Shown one piece after another: positions 1 through 4,580 of a stretch of 6,923 nucleotides of DNA (position 1 is its first letter; the number at the start of each line of letters is the position of its first letter). The translations under genes were made by a program, and so were the position numbers. The notes under the pieces are model-generated. The model ran no database searches. It worked only from the letters and a program-made list of their open reading frames with translations, and had not been told where the DNA came from. The DNA is taken from contig VSNH01000148.1 of assembly GCA_009774215.1 (NCBI GenBank), positions 1 through 6,923 on the forward strand. The letters are read 5' to 3'. This DNA is from Lachnospiraceae bacterium. GTDB taxonomy: Bacteria > Bacillota > Clostridia > Lachnospirales > Lachnospiraceae.

Positions 1-22
1 CGTCAGATTTGTATAAGAGACA
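1..22 (+). other. Nextera/Tn5 mosaic-end adapter remnant (artifact)
   Basis: The first 22 bases match the 3' part of the Illumina Nextera read-1 adapter, which ends in the Tn5 mosaic end, with one mismatch at base 9 (T instead of G). The four bases before the mosaic end (CGTC) also match the read-1 adapter, which argues against a natural Tn5-like element. This is most likely untrimmed library sequence at a contig end and not biology. The adapter sequence is recalled from general knowledge. Confidence 0.85.
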
Positions 23-59
23 TTTCTTTAAAATTCCCGCAATATTCTATTTTATTTTA

Positions 60-69
60 CCCCCCCCCC
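60..69. repeat. Homopolymeric C tract (C10)
   Basis: Ten consecutive C bases lie in an AT-rich stretch downstream of the flavodoxin remnant. There is no coding sequence here that it could switch by slippage. Because it lies only 38 bases from an adapter remnant at the contig edge, its length may be unreliable. Confidence 0.6.
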
Positions 70-100
70 ACTGCAAAAAAGCAAGTATTATCTATGTATA

Positions 101-135
101 CAAAAAAGAGCATCTTTGCAGATGCCCTTTCTTTT
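101..135 (-). terminator. Rho-independent terminator after the flavodoxin remnant
   Basis: On the minus strand the arms pair through GCATCT/AGATGC and continue into A-rich/U-rich arms, closed by a GCAA tetraloop and ending in a run of six T. Two positions are G-U pairs on the minus-strand RNA but A-C mismatches on the plus strand, which fixes the direction. It begins about 28 bases past the flavodoxin stop codon, the expected place for that gene's terminator. Confidence 0.8.
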
Positions 136-163
136 GCAATGAAGCCTACACTATATCTATCGT

Positions 164-398
164 TTACTGTAACCCCTCTATCCATTCCGCAAGGTCTTCC
201 TCCGACATGCCGCCGTCGAGCCGCTCCCCGGAAAGCCATGTACCGCTGCCCGCCTGCACCGCCAGATTGTCTCCGCTCCTGCCGATCCCGCTGCCGCCGG
301 ACGTGCAGAAAGGAATCACCGTAATCCCGTCAAAACTCTGGCTTTCCACAAAAGTGCTCACAATGCGCGGAGCCTCTCCCCCACCATATTGCGTGTCC
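164..398 (-). pseudogene. Flavodoxin, C-terminal remnant with frameshift
   Basis: The 3' part of a flavodoxin-family gene (small FMN-binding electron carrier). The recognisable order on the minus strand is GHAIWWG (family form roughly GYPIWWG), then EAPRIVSTF, an IPFCTSGGSGIG segment (the usual P-F-x-T-S-G-G-S-G-I-G block), a GTWLSGERL segment, and a C-terminal SEEDLAEWIEGL helix ending in TAA at 164. IWWG and EAPRIV are in different frames: one extra base near 377-380 would explain the shift. The N-terminal half, including the phosphate-binding loop, is absent; sequence upstream of about 398 is unrelated. A terminator follows at 101-135. The gene cannot make a functional flavodoxin as it stands. 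An assembly error near the contig end is an alternative to true decay for the frameshift. Confidence 0.8.
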
Positions 399-719
399 AG
401 ATTGATACAAATATTTCTTGGGTGCTATCGTTTTTACATTTACCTCAAATGCCCTAAAATCAACACCTTTCAGAAAGGCAGATGCACCCAGACTTATGCG
501 GCTATCGTTATTTTTTGCACCCAAAAGATTATCACAAGTATTAATCAACTCTCTTGATTTGACACAAAAATGATTCCTATATGAACTATAATTATCTTGT
601 GCAGGAATAAAATGTACCAAGCTTTCTTTTAATCGCTTCACATGTTCTCCTGTAATGACACGATCCTCATTTGGTGTCTTCCAGTAATAATCTAAATATT
701 CTAAATAAAATTGACACAA
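399..719 (-). pseudogene. AT-rich coding remnant of unknown function
   Basis: An open reading frame of about 105 codons on the minus strand, bounded upstream by an in-frame stop at 735-737 and running into the flavodoxin fragment at about 398. It has no ATG; the first possible start is a TTG at 717-719 with no convincing ribosome binding site and directly behind a terminator hairpin. The peptide has a natural-looking mixed charged and aromatic composition (for example DYYWKTPNEDR, then a lysine-rich KTIAPKKYLYQ end) and I do not recognise a family. The stretch is clearly more AT-rich than the flavodoxin and groEL genes. It is most simply read as the 3' fragment of a different, possibly acquired, gene whose junction with the flavodoxin remnant is near 398. 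Confidence 0.4.
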
Positions 720-762
720 AAAGGACGTACACCCTCAAACAATCTTAGCGTATACGTCCTTT
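720..762 (-). terminator. Terminator-like hairpin with conserved loop (distal)
   Basis: Perfect 10-base arms (720-729 and 753-762) contain GGACGTA/TACGTCC. On the minus strand the 3' arm runs into TTTTT, as in a rho-independent terminator. Pairing continues inward on the minus-strand RNA with U-G, A-U and C-G pairs to a loop region. That apical region (CTAAGATTGTTTGAGGG on the minus strand) closely resembles the one in the hairpin at 840-872, although the stems differ. It lies about 145 bases beyond the groEL stop, so it could be a second, backup terminator or a member of a repeat family. Confidence 0.65.
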
Positions 763-777
763 GCTCGTTAACGGCGC

Positions 778-810
778 ACGATAGCTCGAGGCATAGCCTC
801 TCGCTATCGT
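778..810 (-). other. Hairpin with tandem G-A internal loop
   Basis: Eight-base arms ACGATAGC (778-785) and GCTATCGT (803-810) enclose a symmetric internal loop and then a GAGGC/GCCTC stem (788-792, 796-800) with a three-base loop. On the minus strand the internal loop is 5'-GA-3' opposite 5'-GA-3', which can form stable tandem sheared G-A pairs; on the plus strand it would be UC opposite UC. It sits between two terminator-like hairpins downstream of groEL. It has no T-run of its own, so it is probably not a terminator. Beside it, 811-832 can form a TTGGCT/AGCCAA hairpin or a smaller GGC-TTC-GCC one. Confidence 0.6.
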
Positions 811-829
811 TTGGCTTCGCCATATCAGC

Positions 830-882
830 CAATAGAAAAACACATGCCCTCAAGCAAGCTTGGTGCATGTGTCTTCCTATTG
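830..882 (-). terminator. groEL operon rho-independent terminator
   Basis: It begins 24 bases past the groEL stop on the minus strand. The two outer arms (830-847 and 865-882) pair over 18 consecutive positions on the minus-strand RNA, counting two G-U pairs that would be A-C mismatches on the plus strand. The core is ACACATGC/GCATGTGT, and the 3' side contains TTTTT. An inner CAAGC/GCTTG helix (851-855, 858-862) caps it. Position, polarity and T-run fit the terminator of the groES-groEL transcript. Confidence 0.85.
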
Positions 883-906
883 TCTGCTGCGCCGCAGCTT
901 ATTACG

Positions 907-2532
907 TTACATCATCCCCATGCCGCCGGCACCGCCTGCGGGCATTGCGGGTTCGGGCTCTTTGATGTTTGCCACTACGGATTCCGTGGTGAGCAGGGTG
1001 CTTGCCACACTGGTCGCATTCTGCAGTGCGCTTCTTGTCACCTTGGCGGGATCAAGGATACCTGCCTTTACCATATCCACATACTCCTCGGTCAGCGCGT
1101 CGAAGCCTACGCCCACCTCGGACTCTCTCACCTTGTTGATGATAACGGAGCCTTCCAGACCCGCATTTGCAACGATGTGGAACAGGGGCGCTTCGAGAGC
1201 CTTCAGAACGATCTGTGCGCCTGTCTTCTCGTCGCCTTCCAGCTTATCTGCCATCTTCTCCACTTCCTTGGCAGCGTGAACATATGCGGAACCGCCGCCG
1301 GCGATGATGCCCTCTTCCACAGCAGCTCTGGTCGCGGCAAGCGCGTCCTCCAGACGGAGCTTCGCTTCCTTCATCTCGGTCTCTGTCGCCGCGCCCACAC
1401 GGATCACAGCCACGCCGCCTGCCAGTTTCGCAAGACGCTCCTGCAGCTTCTCCTTATCGAAATCGGAAGTGGTCTCCTCGATCTGTTTCTTGATCTGACC
1501 GATTCTTGCCTCGATCTCCTTCTTATCGCCCTCGCCGTCCACGATGACGGTATTCTCTTTCTGCACTTTAACGGACTTCGCACGGCCGAGCTGGTCGAGG
1601 GTTGCGTCCTTTAATTCTAAGCCGAGCTCGGAGCTGATCACCTGACCGCCTGTCAGGATAGCGATATCCTCAAGCATTGCCTTTCTTCTGTCGCCGTAGC
1701 CGGGTGCTTTTACCGCAACCACATTGAAGGTGCCGCGCAGCTTATTCACGATCAGGGTGGTGAGCGCCTCGCCCTCCACATCCTCAGCGATAATCAGCAG
1801 TTTTGCGCCGGACTGTACGATCTGCTCCAAGAGGGGCAGGATCTCCTGAATGTTCGCGATCTTCTTATCTGTAATCAAAATATAAGGGTTCTCCAGAACC
1901 GCCTCCATCTTATCCATGTCAGTTGCCATATATGCGGAAATGTAGCCTCTGTCGAACTGCATACCTTCCACCAGATCCAGCTCCGTGAGCATGGTCTTGC
2001 TCTCCTCGATGGTGATCACGCCGTCGCCGGAAACCTTCTCCATCGCGTCCGCCACCAGCTGACCTACTTCGTCGTCGCCGGAAGAAACAGCCGCCACTCT
2101 CGCGATATGCTCCTTGCCGTTTACCTTGGAGCTCATCTTCGCGATTGCGTCCACTGCCGCCTCGGTCGCTTTCTTCATACCCTTTCTCAGAATGATCGGG
2201 TTAGCGCCTGCCGCCAGATTCTTGATACCCGCATTCACCATAGCCTGTGCCAACACGGTCGCTGTGGTGGTGCCGTCGCCCGCCACATCATTGGTCTTGG
2301 TCGCCACTTCCTTGACAAGCTGCGCGCCCATATTTTCAAACGCATCCGCAAGCTCGATCTCTTTTGCGATGGTCACGCCATCGTTTGTGATAAGGGGTGC
2401 GCCGTAGGACTTATCCAGAACTACGTTTCTGCCCTTCGGTCCAAGGGTCACCCTGACGGTATCCGCCAACTGATTTACGCCAGATTCCAAAGCCGCTCTG
2501 GCTTCCGCGCCATACTTAATTTCCTTAGCCAT
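907..2532 (-). CDS. groEL: 60 kDa chaperonin GroEL
   Basis: ATP-driven folding chaperonin that forms two stacked heptameric rings in the cytoplasm and works with the GroES lid. The protein is 541 residues, close to the usual 540-550, and reads through without interruption. Visible landmarks: N-terminal MAKEIKYG; nucleotide-binding GDGTTTATVL at 86-95 with the conserved Asp87; Asp396 in LRLEDALAA, matching the catalytic Asp398 of E. coli GroEL; the cpn60 signature AAVEEGIIAGGG at 403-414; and the flexible Gly/Met tail ending GGMGMM. The ATG at 2532 is supported by AGGAGG (2543-2548) ten bases upstream. It is the second gene after groES, but the spacer is 300 bases and carries repeats, which is long for this operon. 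Expression should follow the CIRCE-controlled promoter ahead of groES, with termination at 830-882. Confidence 0.98.
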   Translation of the reverse strand: MAKEIKYGAEARAALESGVNQLADTVRVTLGPKGRNVVLDKSYGAPLITNDGVTIAKEIELADAFENMGAQLVKEVATKTNDVAGDGTTTATVLAQAMVNAGIKNLAAGANPIILRKGMKKATEAAVDAIAKMSSKVNGKEHIARVAAVSSGDDEVGQLVADAMEKVSGDGVITIEESKTMLTELDLVEGMQFDRGYISAYMATDMDKMEAVLENPYILITDKKIANIQEILPLLEQIVQSGAKLLIIAEDVEGEALTTLIVNKLRGTFNVVAVKAPGYGDRRKAMLEDIAILTGGQVISSELGLELKDATLDQLGRAKSVKVQKENTVIVDGEGDKKEIEARIGQIKKQIEETTSDFDKEKLQERLAKLAGGVAVIRVGAATETEMKEAKLRLEDALAATRAAVEEGIIAGGGSAYVHAAKEVEKMADKLEGDEKTGAQIVLKALEAPLFHIVANAGLEGSVIINKVRESEVGVGFDALTEEYVDMVKAGILDPAKVTRSALQNATSVASTLLTTESVVANIKEPEPAMPAGGAGGMGMM

Positions 2533-2584
2533 AATTTTATGTCCTCCTGATTTTCGATTTTGAATCCTTCCATTTATTCAATGC

Positions 2585-2696
2585 GGAGAATGCTGCTTTT
2601 CAGGCATTCTCCTGCGTGAGAGTGATTTGCGAAGCAAATCTAGAACTTTTCCACGAAACAGCCTCTGCTGTGAGTGGCTAGAAGTTCTTCTCACGC
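2585..2696 (+). repeat. Structured intergenic repeat, copy 1
   Basis: Two folded modules in tandem. Module I is a hairpin with arms GGAGAATGC (2585-2593) and GCATTCTCC (2604-2612). Module II is a long stem: GCGTGAGA (2614-2621) with TCTCACGC (2689-2696), AGAACTT (2642-2648) with AAGTTCT (2682-2688), CCAC (2651-2654) with GTGG (2674-2677), and ACAGC (2658-2662) with GCTGT (2667-2671) around a CTCT loop. A separate small hairpin, GATTTGC-GAA-GCAAATC (2624-2640), is inserted in the left arm and is absent from copy 2. The same architecture recurs at 2738-2833 with paired base changes. A U-G pair (2649/2681) works only on plus-strand RNA, so the plus strand is a weak orientation guess. Confidence 0.85.
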
Positions 2697-2706
2697 TAAC
2701 CGCCAT

Positions 2707-2725
2707 GATTCCGCTCTGCGGAATC
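2707..2725. repeat. Small palindromic hairpin between the two repeat copies
   Basis: GATTCCGC (2707-2714) and GCGGAATC (2718-2725) pair perfectly around a TCT loop. It resembles the hairpin inserted in copy 1 (2624-2640): both begin TGATT and end AATCT around a GC-rich tip, so the two may belong to one small palindrome family. It has no T-run and no gene of its own. Confidence 0.6.
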
Positions 2726-2737
2726 TCAAATCCGTGC

Positions 2738-2833
2738 GGAGAATACCCGTATTTGGGGTATTCTCCTGTGTGAGACTTAGTACTTCTGAACGAAGCAGCC
2801 TCTGCTGCTGAGTTTTAGAAGTACTTCTCACAC
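2738..2833 (+). repeat. Structured intergenic repeat, copy 2
   Basis: Same two-module fold as copy 1. Module I: GGAGAATACCC (2738-2748) with GGGTATTCTCC (2756-2766). Module II: GTGTGAGA (2768-2775) with TCTCACAC (2826-2833), AGTACTT (2779-2785) with AAGTACT (2819-2825), a CTGAAC/GTTTTAG continuation with one bulge, and GCAGC (2795-2799) with GCTGC (2804-2808) around the same CTCT loop. The conserved unpaired or tip sequence is CGAA(A/G)CAGCCTCTGCTG. Its last base is the first plus-strand base of the groES stop codon triplet (2833-2835), so the element butts directly against the gene. A G-U pair at 2788/2816 is again possible only on plus-strand RNA. Confidence 0.85.
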
Positions 2834-3120
2834 TACTCTACAACCGCCAAAATATCATTCTGTCTCACGATAATATATTCCTCATCCTCGCCGAGCTTCA
2901 CCTCTGTGCCGGAATACTTGGAGTAGATCACCTGATCGCCAACCTTCACTTCCATCTTTACTTCCTTGCCGTCCACAACGCCGCCCGGGCCTACCGCGAT
3001 CACCTCTGCCTGCTGGGGCTTCTCTTTGCTCTGTCCGGGTAACACGATGCCGGATTTCGTGGTCTCCTCTGCTTCCAGCTGTTTTAATACAACTCTGTCG
3101 CCAAGTGGTGTTAACTTCAT
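2833..3120 (-). CDS. groES: 10 kDa co-chaperonin GroES
   Basis: Heptameric lid that caps the GroEL ring and controls its folding chamber. At 95 residues it has the normal length. The start LTPLGDRVVLKQLEAEE is the typical first strand; residues about 19-35 (ETTKSGIVLPGQSKEKP) form the mobile loop, whose G-I-V-L tripeptide region binds GroEL; the GPGG turn at 44-47 and the C-terminal YIIVRQNDILAV strand are also family features. The ATG at 3120 follows AGGAGG (3129-3134) with an eight-base spacer. It is the first gene of the groES-groEL operon. A perfect CIRCE operator and promoter lie just upstream, so HrcA repression and heat induction are expected. Confidence 0.98.
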   Translation of the reverse strand: MKLTPLGDRVVLKQLEAEETTKSGIVLPGQSKEKPQQAEVIAVGPGGVVDGKEVKMEVKVGDQVIYSKYSGTEVKLGEDEEYIIVRQNDILAVVE

Positions 3121-3174
3121 AATAACTGCCTCCTTTTTATTATGTGATACATTTTGCGCTTATCCTTTGCTTTG

Positions 3175-3201
3175 TTAGCACTCGCCTCTTATGAGTGCTA
3201 A
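3175..3201 (-). promoter_or_regulatory. CIRCE operator (HrcA binding site)
   Basis: TTAGCACTC (3175-3183), nine bases, then GAGTGCTAA (3193-3201): a perfect match to the CIRCE inverted repeat. In Firmicutes this is bound by the HrcA repressor, whose own folding depends on GroEL, giving feedback control of the chaperonin operon. It lies 12 bases downstream of the predicted -10 box and 54 bases ahead of the groES start, so it would be at or just after the transcription start and within the leader. Confidence 0.97.
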
Positions 3202-3212
3202 CTCTGGAACAT

Positions 3213-3241
3213 ATATTATCTTCATATGCGGGTGTTTGCAA
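3213..3241 (-). promoter_or_regulatory. Predicted sigma-A promoter of groES-groEL
   Basis: On the minus strand, TTGCAA (3236-3241) as -35 and TAATAT (3213-3218) as -10 are separated by 17 bases, each with four of six consensus positions. An overlapping GATAAT (3215-3220) is a closer -10 but leaves only 15 bases. Either choice puts the start just upstream of the CIRCE operator, the usual arrangement for HrcA-controlled operons. Confidence 0.7.
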
Positions 3242-3363
3242 ATGGTTTCACGAGAATGTACATGTGTTTTCCTCGTATTTTCTAATCTATCCTTTCATTT
3301 TCTCCCATTATCTCGTTTTTATCCAGAAAAAGGGATTTAATACTTATTTTAGAATTTTCCCAT

Positions 3364-4290
3364 TTACTTTCTTTTTTCCAGCCGTTCCCTGTATCCGGGC
3401 GCGTTTTTGATCTCAAATTTGTTATTGAACATCTCGTACTCCGCGTCGTCGAGCTTATCCTCGACCATTTCCTCCACATTCGTCTTGTAGACGACGCCGC
3501 AGGCAACAGACGGCGCAAGAATCTTGTCCTCAAAGGATAGACAAGTCTGCTGCACCCGTCGGCAGTAATCCTCCGCCTCTCCGTCCTCCGCCATGGGAAT
3601 CAGCACGATAAAGACGTCCCCGTCCACACGGCCAATGACATAGTCCGGCTTCTTCTCCTGCTTTAAAATGTCCGCGATGGTCTTGATCAGACGATCGCTC
3701 TCCTCGTCACCGTAATTGTCGTTCACATACTTCCAGTCGTTAATATTCACATTGATGACCGCCACAGGCACCACTTCCGCCCGATCGATCACCTTCATGC
3801 GCTCCTCGAAATAGAGCTTGTGGTATACCCCGGTGAGGGGGTCCTCGTTCTCCCCTCTGGCCGTCTGCACATGCTGTACACCCAGCTGCTGCTCCATTTC
3901 ATCCGCATAGATCGCCGTCTCCGTATGCAGATAGGTCTGCTCACCCCAATGGGAAAGCATGGCGGCAAAACCGTCCAGCATCCGCTCCACATTCTGCCGT
4001 TTATCCTCCGGCACCTTGCCCGTCTCGGCATACAGATGCGCAATCGTCCTGCCGTATACCCTGACTTTCCGCCCCGGCTCACCGACCACATCCGGTGTAA
4101 ATCCCGCGAAACCGCCCACAGAGACAATCTTCTCTCCGTGCCTCTCCGTGATTAAAAGAGCGGCGTCCGTCACCGCGCTGAGCGCCTTGCAGTATTCCGT
4201 CAGCGTGTCCAGCGCGTACAGGTTATCCATGGAATAACTTCTGATATTTTCTTTGATTCTCTGCTCAAAAGGAATTGCTTTGTAGTCCAT
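3364..4290 (-). CDS. Degenerate GGDEF-domain protein (probably no cyclase activity)
   Basis: A 308-residue cytoplasmic protein with no membrane segment. Residues about 1-140 form an N-terminal region that looks like a small-molecule sensor of GAF/PocR-like type (LSAVTDAALLITERHGEKIVSVGGF); this is inference from pattern only. Residues about 149-270 are a GGDEF domain, starting at DPLTGVYHKLYFEERM. Diguanylate cyclases use this fold to make cyclic di-GMP from two GTP, but key residues are changed: the signature reads DGDVF at 223-227, so the catalytic glutamate is Val226 and the first Gly is Asp; the metal-binding D-x-D region reads NIN (182-184). An RxxD-like inhibitory site is only KKPD (213-216). 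It is therefore likely a GTP- or c-di-GMP-binding regulator or scaffold. A good promoter lies at 4426-4454. The ATG at 4290 has GGGAG 12 bases upstream, a long spacing, with a weaker GGACGG nearer. It is not in an operon with groES, which has its own promoter. Confidence 0.85.
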   Translation of the reverse strand: MDYKAIPFEQRIKENIRSYSMDNLYALDTLTEYCKALSAVTDAALLITERHGEKIVSVGGFAGFTPDVVGEPGRKVRVYGRTIAHLYAETGKVPEDKRQNVERMLDGFAAMLSHWGEQTYLHTETAIYADEMEQQLGVQHVQTARGENEDPLTGVYHKLYFEERMKVIDRAEVVPVAVINVNINDWKYVNDNYGDEESDRLIKTIADILKQEKKPDYVIGRVDGDVFIVLIPMAEDGEAEDYCRRVQQTCLSFEDKILAPSVACGVVYKTNVEEMVEDKLDDAEYEMFNNKFEIKNAPGYRERLEKRK

Positions 4291-4425
4291 ATGCCGTCCA
4301 TTCTCCCGTTTATTTATTTTGGTTCTGGTTCTTTAACAACTCGAAAAAATCCTCCGCTCTCTCTTTGTTCGTCACAGTTTATTCCACCCCGCAAAGAAAA
4401 TTTCCAAAGCCTTCCCCATGGGTTT

Positions 4426-4454
4426 ATTCTAACAAATAACGCCGCGCTTGTGAA
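4426..4454 (-). promoter_or_regulatory. Predicted promoter of the GGDEF-like gene
   Basis: On the minus strand, TTCACA (4449-4454) and TAGAAT (4426-4431) are separated by exactly 17 bases; each matches the sigma-A consensus at five of six positions. The implied leader to the ATG at 4290 is about 130 bases. No stronger pair was seen nearer the gene; a TTGTTA/TAAATA pair closer in is weaker. Confidence 0.65.
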
Positions 4455-4495
4455 GCTGAAAATAGGTCTGCGCCGTATTAATTTCCCGAAGATTT

Positions 4496-4504
4496 TGGTA
4501 TACT
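4496..4504 (+). promoter_or_regulatory. Extended -10 promoter of the fucosidase gene
   Basis: TGG followed by TATACT gives the extended -10 form TGnTATACT, which can work without a good -35; the hexamer 17 bases upstream (TATTAA) is poor. The start would be near 4511, leaving a leader of about 70 bases before the ATG at 4581. It is divergent from the GGDEF-like promoter; the two -10 boxes are about 65 bases apart, so a shared regulator is possible. Confidence 0.6.
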
Positions 4505-4508
4505 GTAT

Positions 4509-4567
4509 CTGTGGGCAGCAAAGGTTCCGCTGTGAACCGGTATAAGCCAATCGGGCACAGCCCACAG
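4509..4567 (+). promoter_or_regulatory. Leader stem-loop ending at the fucosidase ribosome binding site
   Basis: CTGTGGGC (4509-4516) and GCCCACAG (4560-4567) pair perfectly over eight bases. The left arm starts at about the predicted transcription start, and the last base of the right arm is the first G of the ribosome binding site GGAAAGG (4567-4573). Inside is GGTTC/GAACC (4523-4527, 4534-4538). A competing local hairpin, GGGC-ACA-GCCC (4553-4563), would use part of the same right arm. The arrangement could modulate translation, but no known riboswitch class is recognised. Confidence 0.45.
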
Positions 4568-4580
4568 GAAAGGAAAACAT

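Noticed and set aside
9..557. Plus-strand open frame of 182 codons at the left end
   Set aside because: It begins in the adapter remnant and runs antisense through the terminator and flavodoxin remnant, with no start signal or recognisable domain.
720..882. CRISPR-like repeat arrangement after groEL
   Set aside because: There are only two related hairpins, their arms differ, the spacing is irregular and no cas gene is nearby.
811..1614. Long plus-strand open frame of 267 codons opposite groEL
   Set aside because: It is antisense to the conserved groEL frame, has cysteine- and leucine-rich low-complexity composition, and no ribosome binding site; GC-rich coding DNA often leaves such open frames.
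2585..2766. Module I hairpins as rho-independent terminators within the chaperonin operon
   Set aside because: The stems are strong but no T-run follows them on either strand, so they do not have terminator form.
3202..3363. Terminator for the GGDEF-like gene in its downstream region
   Set aside because: The stretch is AT-rich with only a four-base ATCC/GGAT pairing beside a T-run; no convincing hairpin was found.
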